Assembly (NCBI GenBank): GCA_014208095.1
Contig: JACHMT010000001.1
Location: 186,001-250,000 of the forward strand
From: Actinospineispora eucalypti
Lineage (GTDB): Bacteria > Actinomycetota > Actinomycetes > Mycobacteriales > Pseudonocardiaceae
Direction of reading: 5' to 3'
DNA length: 64,000 bases
The notes under the pieces are model-generated. The model did not search any database. It had not been told where the DNA came from and saw only the letters and a program-made list of their open reading frames with translations. Both the position numbers and the translations under genes were made by a program. The stretch's first letter is position 1. Each line of letters opens with the position of its first letter. This document shows, in pieces, positions 41,221-49,018 of this stretch.

Positions 41221-42488
41221 GAGTCCTCCATGGGGTCGGTGTGGCGCCGGTCGGCCTGGCGTTGCAGCCAGAGTTGGCGCGGGCCTCGGAACGACACGTT
41301 GGGCGGGAACTCCAGGCGTTGGTCCGGCAGCAGGGCCAGGTTCGGTGCGCGCGTGGTCAGCTCCTCTAGCACCACCCGCACCTCCATCCTGGCCAGCGGT
41401 GCGCCCAGGCAGAAGTGGATTCCCTTGCCGAACGCCAGGTGCCGGTTGGCGTCGTCCCGGTAGATGTCGAACCGCCCGGGTTGCGCGATCAGCGCCGCGT
41501 CCCGGTTCGCGCCGGCCAACAGCAACAGCAGTCGCGCGCCGGCCGGGATCTCCGTGCCGGCGATGGTGACCGGTCGCGTGGTCACCCGGCGCCAGGCGAC
41601 CACGCTGGTGTCGTGGCGGAGCACCTCCTCGACCGCGTTCGGGATCAGCTCCGGCTCGGCGCACAGCGCGCGCCACTGCGCGGGGTGTTCCAGCAGGCGG
41701 CGGACCGCGTTGCTGGTCAGGTTGGTGGTCGTCTCGTGGCCGGCGAAGCTCAGCCCGTAGATCACACTGGTGATCTCCAGCTGGGACAGCTGATCCGGGT
41801 CCTCGCGGTGGATGCGGACCAGGTCGCTGGTGAAGTCGTCCCGAGGGTCGGTCATCCGGCCGGCGACGAACTCGGTGCAGTACTCCCAGTACCGGCGCAT
41901 GTCGGCGGCGATGCGTTCCTGCTCCTCGGCGGTCGGGCGGCCCCAGGAGAACGCCATGCGGTTGCCGCACCAGCTCTTCAGCAGTTCGGTGTCCGGCTCC
42001 GGGAAGCCGATCAACGTGAAGATCATGAACGCCGGCAGTGGGAAGCTCAGCGCGCTGACCAGGTCGAACGGTTCACCGGTGGGAAGCTCGTCGATCATCC
42101 GCCGGGCTGCCTCGCGGACCCTCGGCTCCAGCGCGGCCACCCGGCGGGCGGAGAAAGCGCGCATGTTGAACCGGCGGATCCGGGTGTGCGCCGGCGGGTC
42201 GGCGTTGGACATGGTCCTGGGCAGTGGGAAGTCCGGGCCGAGGGCGGCCCGGGCGCCGGGGGACAGCGGGAAGACCGGGTCCTGGGCGATGCCGGCGGAG
42301 AAGGTCACCGGGTCGCGGAACACCGCGTCGATGTCCGCGTGCCGGGTGAGCACCCACATGTCCAGCGTCGGCGCGCGGAAGACGTCCGGCAGCTCCGCCA
42401 GCGTCGGGTACGGATCGGCCAGGTAGGCCTGGTCAAACGGGTCGAAATCGGCATGCGCCGGGCACGCCGGGGCGCTCGCTGAGGACAT
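41217..42488 (-). CDS. Cytochrome P450
   Basis: A 423-residue soluble P450. ATG 42488 is preferred over TTG 42494 because GAGGGAG lies six bases before it. The I-helix is LSFAGHETTTN (about residues 238-248), with the acidic-Thr pair replaced by ETT. ExxR is EEVLR, and the haem loop AFGKGIHFCLGAPLARME holds the thiolate Cys (about 353). It belongs to the large actinobacterial group that needs separate ferredoxin and reductase; none is adjacent. It leads an operon with an MBL hydrolase, flavin hydroxylase and ring-cleavage dioxygenase, so oxidation of an aromatic compound is likely. Confidence 0.93.
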   Translation of the reverse strand: MSSASAPACPAHADFDPFDQAYLADPYPTLAELPDVFRAPTLDMWVLTRHADIDAVFRDPVTFSAGIAQDPVFPLSPGARAALGPDFPLPRTMSNADPPAHTRIRRFNMRAFSARRVAALEPRVREAARRMIDELPTGEPFDLVSALSFPLPAFMIFTLIGFPEPDTELLKSWCGNRMAFSWGRPTAEEQERIAADMRRYWEYCTEFVAGRMTDPRDDFTSDLVRIHREDPDQLSQLEITSVIYGLSFAGHETTTNLTSNAVRRLLEHPAQWRALCAEPELIPNAVEEVLRHDTSVVAWRRVTTRPVTIAGTEIPAGARLLLLLAGANRDAALIAQPGRFDIYRDDANRHLAFGKGIHFCLGAPLARMEVRVVLEELTTRAPNLALLPDQRLEFPPNVSFRGPRQLWLQRQADRRHTDPMEDS

Positions 42489-42566
42489 CGGCAACTCCCT
42501 CGTTGGCCGTGTCCACGAGCATGCGCCGGACGCTTTTCGCGGTCAAACCTGGAGTTGTGCGGATCC

Positions 42567-43448
42567 TCATGAGGAAAACTGTGGAGCCTGCCGCTCCAGG
42601 GCCGTGCGAATGCTGTCCGAGATCGGGGTGGTCGGGCGACCGATCAGTTCGCGCAGCTCGCCGGTCGTGGCGGCCAGCTCGCCCCGGGCGATCGCCGCGT
42701 CCGCGTCCACCAGCGCGTCGGCGTCCTCGGCCGGCACGCCGGCTTCGATCATGAACCGGCGGAACTCGGCCTCCGGCATGCTGGTGTAGCCGACTCCGCG
42801 GCCGGACTGCCTGGTCACCTCGGCGGCGTACTCGGCCAGGCCCCACGCGCGGTCGCCGCTCAGCTCGTAGGCGCGGTTCTCGTGGCCCTCGCCGGTGAGC
42901 ACCTCGGCGGCGGCCGCCGCGTAGTCGATGCAGGCGGCCGTGGCCACCCGGCCCGGCCCGGCGCTGGCGAACACCCGGCCGTGGGTGAGCGTGGCGGCCA
43001 GGTAGCCGGTGTAGTTCTCGTTGTACCAACCGTTGCGCAGCAGCACGTACGGCAGGCCGGAGTCCCGCAACAACAGCTCGGTGGCCCGGTGGTCGCGGCC
43101 GATCTCGAAGGTGGCGGTGTCCGCGCCGAGCACGCTGGTGTAGGCCAGCAGCGCCACCCCGGCCGCCCTGGCCTGGGCGATCACGGCGGCATGCTGCGTG
43201 GTCCGCACCTCGCCGGCCTGGTCGCTGGAGATGAGCAGCACCCGGTCGCCGGGCGAGAACGCGTCACACAGGGTGCGCGGCCGGTCGTAGTCGGCCATCC
43301 GCACCCGGACGCCGAGCCGGGCCAGTGGGGGCGTCTTCGCCGGGTCGCGGGCCACCGCCACGATCCGTTCGGCGGATGCGCGCTTCAGCAGCTCGTCGAT
43401 CACCAGCCGGCCCAGCTGGCCGGTCGCGCCGGTCACCACGATGTCCAT
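42567..43448 (-). CDS. NmrA/QorB-like NAD(P)H-dependent quinone oxidoreductase
   Basis: A 293-residue Rossmann protein: MDIVVTGATGQLGRLVIDELLKR gives the GxxGxxG dinucleotide motif at the N-terminus, followed by VRVRMADYDRP and LLISSDQAG. The middle includes LAYTSVLGADTATF and the lid PYVLLRNGWYNENY. Atypical short-chain reductases of this group reduce quinones or act as NADP sensors. ATG 43448 is used; an ATG at 43460 is also in frame. It is divergent from a TetR gene with a perfect operator between them, so it is probably that regulator's target. Confidence 0.88.
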   Translation of the reverse strand: MDIVVTGATGQLGRLVIDELLKRASAERIVAVARDPAKTPPLARLGVRVRMADYDRPRTLCDAFSPGDRVLLISSDQAGEVRTTQHAAVIAQARAAGVALLAYTSVLGADTATFEIGRDHRATELLLRDSGLPYVLLRNGWYNENYTGYLAATLTHGRVFASAGPGRVATAACIDYAAAAAEVLTGEGHENRAYELSGDRAWGLAEYAAEVTRQSGRGVGYTSMPEAEFRRFMIEAGVPAEDADALVDADAAIARGELAATTGELRELIGRPTTPISDSIRTALERQAPQFSS

Positions 43449-43468
43449 GAAACCGACCATACGAGCGT

Positions 43469-43499
43469 CTTGCGCAAACGTACAAGGCGTTTGCGCAAG
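43469..43499. promoter_or_regulatory. Perfect 12-bp inverted repeat, TetR operator
   Basis: CTTGCGCAAACG (43469-43480) and CGTTTGCGCAAG (43488-43499) are exact reverse complements with a 7-bp spacer. Each arm also contains a smaller palindrome TTGCGCAA. The element fills the 73-bp gap between the divergent oxidoreductase and TetR genes and can control both. Confidence 0.85.
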
Positions 43500-43521
43500 G
43501 CGATCGTGCAAGGATGGTCCG

Positions 43522-44082
43522 ATGGGGAATCGGGAGGACCTGGTCGCCGGGGCCAGGCGCTGCCTGCTCGAGCGGGGCTACGCGCGCACCACGGTGCGGG
43601 ACATCGCCGGTGCGGCCGGGGTGAGCATGGCGGCGATCGGCTACCACTACGGCTCCAAGGAGGCGCTGCTCAACGCGGCGCTGATGGAGACCGTGCGGGA
43701 GTGGGGCGACGAGTTGGCCCGCGCGCTTTCGGCGGACCCGGGAGTTCCGGCGGACCGGCGATTCGCGGCGACGTGGACGCGGGTCGTCGAGTCGTTCGAG
43801 CGGAACCGTCCGATGTGGGCAGTGGTATACGAAGTGTATGCACAGATCGATCATGCTTCCGAGCTGCGACAGCAGCTCGTGGACGGTATGCGTGAGGGCC
43901 GGCTGGGCCTGGCCCAACTGCTGGGCGGCATCGACCCGGCCCGGCAACCCGCCGAGGCGGACACCGTCGGAGCGTTCTACCAGGCGTTGCTCATCGGCGT
44001 GATGATGCAGTGGCTGGTCGACCCGGAGAGCGCACCGACCGGTGAGCGGCTGGCCGAGGCGTTACGGCTGGTCTCGGGCTGA
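43522..44082 (+). CDS. TetR-family transcriptional regulator
   Basis: A 186-residue repressor from ATG 43522. The HTH covers about residues 5-50 (LVAGARRCLLERGYARTTVRDIAGAAGVSMAAIGYHYGSKEALLNAAL), followed by a helical ligand domain of normal length. It is divergent from the NmrA-like oxidoreductase and presumably represses it and itself through the 12-bp inverted repeat. Its end lies 8 bp from the convergent LysR gene. Confidence 0.92.
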   Translation: MGNREDLVAGARRCLLERGYARTTVRDIAGAAGVSMAAIGYHYGSKEALLNAALMETVREWGDELARALSADPGVPADRRFAATWTRVVESFERNRPMWAVVYEVYAQIDHASELRQQLVDGMREGRLGLAQLLGGIDPARQPAEADTVGAFYQALLIGVMMQWLVDPESAPTGERLAEALRLVSG

Positions 44083-44090
44083 GGCGTGTC

Positions 44091-45035
44091 CTAGCCGGGG
44101 TCGCGGAGTGCCCGGTGGCAGTGGTCGGCGAAGGCGCGGGCGCGGCGCGTGGGGCGGGTGGGGCGCGCGGACCGGTCGGTGCTGGGTGACTGCGGCCAGG
44201 CGAGAACCACCGCGGTCGGCTCCACCTCGTCGGCCACCGGGCGGGTCACCAGCGGGCGGCCCTCGTAGCTCACCTCCACCAGCGGTCGCTGGATGAGCAG
44301 GGAGAAGCCGCGTTCCCGGGCGACCAGCGAGCGGACCGTCTCGAAGTTGACGCTGCGGTGCCGGATCCGGGGTGCCACGCCGGCGGCGGTCAACAACGAG
44401 GTGAAGTGGTGCAGGCTGGGCGGGAAGTCGAGCATGATCATGTCGTGTCCGGCCAGCTCGTGGAGGGCGATCGTGGGCCGCCGCGCCAGCGGGTGGGTGG
44501 GCGCGAGCAGGACGTGCGGCCGGGTCAGGTACACGGTCTCCCGGGGCACCGCGGCCGGCAGGTCCTGGTCGTAGAGCAGCGCGACCTCGCAGCGCCCGTC
44601 GGCCAACATGGCCTGGAGGTCGACCAGCGAGCCCTCCACGAAGTCCAGCTCCACGCCGGGGTGGGCGGCGCTGAAGCTGTCCAGCAGGTGCGGCAGCACG
44701 AACGGGCTGATCGTCTGGAAGCAGCCGACCACCAGCCGCCCGCGCAGCGCGTTGCCCAGCTCGCCGGCGTCCGTGCGCAGCTCCTCGGCCAGCCGCAGCA
44801 GCGCGCGGGCGGGTCCGATCAGCTCCCGGCCGGCGGCGGTCAGGGTCAGCCCGCGCGCGCGTTGGCGCAGCACCAGCTGCACGCCGAGGAGCCGCTCCAG
44901 GTCGGCCAGCCCGAGCGACACCGCCGACTGGGAGACGTGCAGCTCGGCGGACGCGGCGGTGATGCTGCCGGCGTCCGAGGCGGAGACGAAGTAGGACAGC
45001 TGGCGCAGGCTCAACTCTTCGATCACGGATGACAT
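44091..45035 (-). CDS. LysR-family transcriptional regulator
   Basis: A 314-residue regulator. The winged HTH is ELSLRQLSYFVSASDAGSITAASAELHVSQSAVSLGLADLERLLGVQL (about residues 7-54), with a LysR substrate-binding domain beginning LRGRLVVGCFQTISPFVLPHLL. The C-terminal extension is Arg/Thr-rich. It lies divergent from the kinase-phosphatase operon with a 136-bp gap, but LysR control of that operon is only a possibility. Confidence 0.92.
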   Translation of the reverse strand: MSSVIEELSLRQLSYFVSASDAGSITAASAELHVSQSAVSLGLADLERLLGVQLVLRQRARGLTLTAAGRELIGPARALLRLAEELRTDAGELGNALRGRLVVGCFQTISPFVLPHLLDSFSAAHPGVELDFVEGSLVDLQAMLADGRCEVALLYDQDLPAAVPRETVYLTRPHVLLAPTHPLARRPTIALHELAGHDMIMLDFPPSLHHFTSLLTAAGVAPRIRHRSVNFETVRSLVARERGFSLLIQRPLVEVSYEGRPLVTRPVADEVEPTAVVLAWPQSPSTDRSARPTRPTRRARAFADHCHRALRDPG

Positions 45036-45171
45036 GGAACGCGTTGCCCAGGTCTCGGGCGGTAACCGGGTGGCCACGAATCGCTTCCGGTTGCGCGGGT
45101 CGCGCCCGCTCGCCACGATCGGGGGAATAACGTGGTGTGCGCTGGCACACATGCCGTGGGGGGCCGGGCGG

Positions 45172-46365
45172 ATGAGTGATCGGGACCGCGTGTCCGACCC
45201 CGCGCTCGACGCCGAACTGGCCCGCCGCACCGAACAGGAGGCCCGGATCGCCGCCGCCCTGGTCGAGCTGGACGGCCACCCCGGGCGCGCCCTGCTCACC
45301 GCCGGCCCGCTGAGCGGGGAGACCGCGCGCCGGTGGTCGGACGCTTCGCCCCGGTACGACGCGTTGTGGCGGGACTTCGAGCGGCTCCGCGCCGTGCTGA
45401 CCGAGGCGCGCGAGTTACGTGACCGCCGAGGCCCGAGGGCGATGGTGGATCTGCTGTTCGGCCGGTGCATCGAACCCGACCCGGCGGAACCCGCCGCGCT
45501 GCCGGACCGGTTGCGCTCGGCGGGTGCGGCCGTCGAGCGGATCGACCTGCAACACCTGGTCTCCCGGATCGACGAGGCGTTTCACCAGGTCAGCACGATC
45601 GTGGTGGAGGTGGACCGGGTACGCGGGGAGTTCCTCGCCGAGTACGCGCCGCTGGTCGAGCGGCTCCGCGCCGCCCGTGCCCTGGCCGACGAGCTGGGCC
45701 TCGACCCGGCCGACCCCGCCGTCACCGACGCCGCCGCCCTGGCCGAACGGGCGCACCAGCTGGACGCCTCGGCTTCCGCCGATCCGCTGGGCTCGCCGCA
45801 CACCGGGCGGCTGGCCGAGCTGGCGCCGGCGCTCGGCACGCTGGAGACCTGGCTGGCCGGGTTGGCGCGGCACCGGGACAACTGGGCGGCGTCGGTCACC
45901 GAGGTCACCGAGGGCCTGCGCCGGGCCGACTCGCTGCTGGCCTCGGTCGACGAGGCCCACCGCCGCGGGCGGGAAGTGATCGCCAACCCGCACCTCGCGC
46001 CCGTGCCGGACCGGTTGCCCGCGCTGCGCATCGAGCTGGACCGATTGGCCACGGTCAACGGCTGGTCGGCCCGTGCGGATGCCATGGACCGGTTGCGTGC
46101 GCGGCTGCGGGCCGCCGCCGAGGAGCTGCGCGAGGCCCTCCGGCTGGCCGAGGAGCTGGTCGACCGCCGGGCCGAGCTGCGCGGCCGCTACGAGGCGTAC
46201 CGGGCCAAGGCGAGCCGGTTGGGCCGGGGCGAGCAGCCCGAGGTGCTCGAGCTGGACCGGCGGTTGCGCCAACTGCTGTGGTCCCGCCCGTGCGACCTGG
46301 CCGCCGCAACCCGTGCGCTGGTCGAGTACCAGCGGCTGGTCACCACGCCGGTCGGTTCCCGGTGA
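45172..46365 (+). CDS. Alpha-helical, coiled-coil-like protein, first gene of the PknG-like operon
   Basis: A 397-residue, Leu/Ala/Glu/Arg-rich protein predicted almost entirely helical, with long heptad-like stretches (for example ELARRTEQEARIAAALVEL and LREALRLAEELVDRRAELRG). There are no membrane segments or enzyme motifs. ATG 45172 is chosen (ATG 45151 is also in frame). Its stop overlaps the kinase start by GTGA. A scaffold for the downstream kinase, phosphatase, VWA and FHA proteins is plausible from operon position only. Confidence 0.75.
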   Translation: MSDRDRVSDPALDAELARRTEQEARIAAALVELDGHPGRALLTAGPLSGETARRWSDASPRYDALWRDFERLRAVLTEARELRDRRGPRAMVDLLFGRCIEPDPAEPAALPDRLRSAGAAVERIDLQHLVSRIDEAFHQVSTIVVEVDRVRGEFLAEYAPLVERLRAARALADELGLDPADPAVTDAAALAERAHQLDASASADPLGSPHTGRLAELAPALGTLETWLAGLARHRDNWAASVTEVTEGLRRADSLLASVDEAHRRGREVIANPHLAPVPDRLPALRIELDRLATVNGWSARADAMDRLRARLRAAAEELREALRLAEELVDRRAELRGRYEAYRAKASRLGRGEQPEVLELDRRLRQLLWSRPCDLAAATRALVEYQRLVTTPVGSR

Positions 46366-48977
46366 ACGCCGACGGCAGCCCGTGCGCGCGGGACGGGTGC
46401 GACGGCACGCTGGAGGACGGCTACTGCAACGTCTGCGGTTTCGCGCCGGTCTCGGCGGGGCCGGACGTGGCGGCTGGAGTCACGGGCCGGGACGCGGCGG
46501 GTTCGTCCGGCGGATGGTCGTCCGCAACGGGCGGTCCACCGCCCGGCCCGGACGCGGCGGGTTCCTCGGGTCCGGACGGGATGCCGGCGCCCGACTCCGC
46601 CAGGTCCGCCGGTGGGACCGCGGCCCAGCGTTCCGGGGCCGGCGGGGAGGCGACCTCGGGTTCCGGCCCGGCCTCGGCCCGGCCACACGGTCCCGACGGC
46701 ACGCCGGCCTCCCGCTCGGGGGCGGCCACCCGTTCCGGTCCGGAAGCCACGCAGCGTTCGGGCGCGACGCAGCGTTCGGGTCCCGATGCGACGCAGCATT
46801 CGGATGCGACGCAGCGTTCCGGTCCGGATGCGACGCAGCGTTCGGATGCGACGCAGCGTTCGGATGCCACGCAGCGGTCCGGTTCCGACGCAACGCAGCG
46901 GTCGGGCGCGGACTCAACGCAGCGGTCGGAGGGATCGGTGGGTTCCCGGCCGTCGCGGCGGACCGGGTCCGGCCGGTCCACCTCCGGGCGGTCGCGGTTG
47001 GGCGGCGGGCTGGTCGAGGTGCCCCCGGTGCCCCGGCCCGACCCGGCGACGGCCGTGCTGGCGGATCCCCAGGTGGCGGAGCACAAGAGGTTCTGCGGGC
47101 GGTGTGACAAGCCGGTCGGGCGTGGCCGCGAGGGCTCTCCCGGGCGGGTGGAGGGGTTCTGCCCGCACTGCGGCGCGGCGTACTCGTTCCGGCCGAAACT
47201 GAAGCCGGGCGACCTGGTCGAGGAGCAGTACGACGTGCGCGGCTGCCTCGCGCACGGCGGGCTGGGGTGGATCTACCTGGCGCTGGACCGGAAGGTGGAC
47301 AACCGGCCGGTGGTGCTCAAGGGCCTGCTCAACTCCGGGGACGCGGCCGCGATGGCCGCCGCGTACGCGGAGCGGCGGTTCCTGTCCGAGGTGAACCACC
47401 CGAACATCGTCACGATCCACAACTTCGCCTGGCACCCGGACGAGCACGGCACGCCGGTCGGCTACATCGTGATGGAGTACGTCGGCGGGTTGTCGCTCAA
47501 GGAGTTGATGGAGGCGCGCCGCGACCCGGACGGCCGGCTGGTCCCGCTGCCGTTGCCGCAGGCCATCGCCTACCTGCTCGAGGTGCTGCCGGCGCTGGCC
47601 TACCTGCACGAGCAGGGACTGGCCTACTGCGACTTCAAGCCGGACAACGTGATCCAGTACGAGCGGCGGCTGAAGCTGATCGACCTGGGTGCGGTGATCC
47701 AGATGGACGACCTGGTCAGCGCGGTCTACGGCACCAACGGCTACCAGGCGCCGGAGATCGCCACGGTCGGCCCTTCGGCCAGCTCCGACCTGTACACCGT
47801 GGGGCGCACGCTGGCGGTGCTCGGGCTGGGCATCCCGCCGACCACCGGGGGCCGGTCGACGCCGTTGCCCGAGCCGTCCGAGCACCCGGTGCTGGCCCGG
47901 TACGACTCGCTGCACCGGCTGTTGCGGCGGGTCACCGACGCCGACCAGGCAAGCCGGTTCGGCTCCGCCGACGAGATGGCCGACCAGCTCACCGGGGTGC
48001 TGCGTGAGGTGCTGGCGGCGGAGACCGGGCGGCCGCATCCGGCCGCGTCCGCGCTGTTCGGCCCGCCGCTCGGCGTGTTCGGCGCGGATCTGCTGAACGC
48101 CGAGTCGCTGGCCGGCCTGTACCCAGATCCCCGACACACCGGGCACGAATCCCCGACTCACCGTGCTCGGAGGCCCGACTCATCGGGCACGAATCCCCGA
48201 CTCGCCGTACCTGAATCCCCGACTCGCCGTGCCCAGATCCCCGACTCGCGGGGAGGGGTGGGGCGGCCGGATCCGGGGCGGGTGGCGGAGGTGCTGCCGG
48301 TGCCGGTGGAGGAGGCGGCGGAGGACGAGTGGGGGGTGGACTGGCGGCGGGGGGTGGCGGCGCTCGCCCGGGGGGATGTTGGGGCGGCGGTGGGTGCGTT
48401 CGACGCGGTGTACGGTGCGCTGCCCGGTGAGTGGGCGCCCCGGTTGGCGCTCGCGGCGGCGGCCGAGTGCCTGGGTACGGCGGAGGGGGACGAGCTGGCG
48501 CGACGGGGGTACCGGCCCGTGGCGGACACCGACCCGAGCCTGGTCGACGCGTCGTTCGGGCTGGCCCGGGCCCGGCTGCGGGTGGGTGACCGGGCCGGCG
48601 CGGTGGCCGCGTTGGACGCCGTGCCGAACAGTTCCGGGGAGTACCCGGGCGCACGGCTGGCCTCGGTGCGCATCGGGCTGCTGGAGCCGGACCTCGGCCC
48701 GGACGGGCTGGCCGAGCTGGCCGGCCGGCTGACCGGGCTGACGCTGGATCCGGTGGTACGACGGGAGATCCACGCCGAGTTGTTGGAACGGGCGGTACGG
48801 GTCGCCGGGCAGCCGTCGACGGCGCCCGAGCTGCTCGGGCATCCGTGGCGGGAGCGCGAACTGCGCTTCGCGCTGGAGGACTGCCTGCGCGCGGCCGCGC
48901 GGCTGGCCCCGGACCGGGCGAGACGGGTCGAGCTGGTGGACCGGGCGAACGAGGTCCGCCCGCGCACCTGGCTCTAG
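46362..48977 (+). CDS. PknG-like serine/threonine protein kinase with TPR domain
   Basis: An 871-residue soluble kinase. N-terminal Cys cluster: CARDGCDGTLEDGYCNVCGF. Residues 129-190 repeat ATQRS nine times. A rubredoxin-like CGRCDK...CPHCGAAYSF (about 244-275) precedes the kinase, as in mycobacterial PknG. The kinase (about 285-560) has GCLAHGGLGWIYLALD, catalytic Lys 320 in VVLKGL, YCDFKPDN (Asp about 424) and IDLGAV. Residues about 587-632 are encoded by six 22-nt repeats. The C-terminal 220 residues are helical TPR-like (LARGDVGAAVGAFDAVYGALPGEWAPRLALA). PknG controls glutamate metabolism through the FHA protein GarA; here an FHA protein is in the same operon. Confidence 0.94.
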   Translation: MNADGSPCARDGCDGTLEDGYCNVCGFAPVSAGPDVAAGVTGRDAAGSSGGWSSATGGPPPGPDAAGSSGPDGMPAPDSARSAGGTAAQRSGAGGEATSGSGPASARPHGPDGTPASRSGAATRSGPEATQRSGATQRSGPDATQHSDATQRSGPDATQRSDATQRSDATQRSGSDATQRSGADSTQRSEGSVGSRPSRRTGSGRSTSGRSRLGGGLVEVPPVPRPDPATAVLADPQVAEHKRFCGRCDKPVGRGREGSPGRVEGFCPHCGAAYSFRPKLKPGDLVEEQYDVRGCLAHGGLGWIYLALDRKVDNRPVVLKGLLNSGDAAAMAAAYAERRFLSEVNHPNIVTIHNFAWHPDEHGTPVGYIVMEYVGGLSLKELMEARRDPDGRLVPLPLPQAIAYLLEVLPALAYLHEQGLAYCDFKPDNVIQYERRLKLIDLGAVIQMDDLVSAVYGTNGYQAPEIATVGPSASSDLYTVGRTLAVLGLGIPPTTGGRSTPLPEPSEHPVLARYDSLHRLLRRVTDADQASRFGSADEMADQLTGVLREVLAAETGRPHPAASALFGPPLGVFGADLLNAESLAGLYPDPRHTGHESPTHRARRPDSSGTNPRLAVPESPTRRAQIPDSRGGVGRPDPGRVAEVLPVPVEEAAEDEWGVDWRRGVAALARGDVGAAVGAFDAVYGALPGEWAPRLALAAAAECLGTAEGDELARRGYRPVADTDPSLVDASFGLARARLRVGDRAGAVAALDAVPNSSGEYPGARLASVRIGLLEPDLGPDGLAELAGRLTGLTLDPVVRREIHAELLERAVRVAGQPSTAPELLGHPWRERELRFALEDCLRAAARLAPDRARRVELVDRANEVRPRTWL
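46746..46931 (+). repeat. Nine ATQRS-type units in the kinase N-terminus
   Basis: In-frame units of 18 or 24 nt encode ATQRSG, ATQRSGPD, ATQHSD, ATQRSGPD, ATQRSD, ATQRSD, ATQRSGSD, ATQRSGAD and STQRSEG. Thr is invariant and is usually preceded by Asp-Ala. The array gives nine equivalent potential phospho-Thr sites. Confidence 0.9.
48125..48256 (+). repeat. In-frame 22-nt repeats (6 copies) between kinase and TPR domains
   Basis: CCCGAC cores start at 48130, 48152, 48174, 48196, 48218 and 48240, exactly 22 bases apart. Unit consensus is GAATCCCCGACTCGCCGTGC plus two bases, the last ten positions being variable. Six units make 132 nt, a multiple of three. Since 22 is not, the encoded peptide cycles through three frames (ESPTRRA, RPDSSGT, NPRLAVP). 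Confidence 0.93.
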
Positions 48978-49018
48978 TGGATGCTTTGGTGAAGACGGAT
49001 CGATTGGGAAACGAGTTG

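Noticed and set aside
45465..46361. Upstream extension of the PknG-like frame through the helical-protein gene
   Set aside because: The extension is Arg/Gly/Pro-rich out-of-frame translation; the GTG at 46362 with stop overlap is the natural start.
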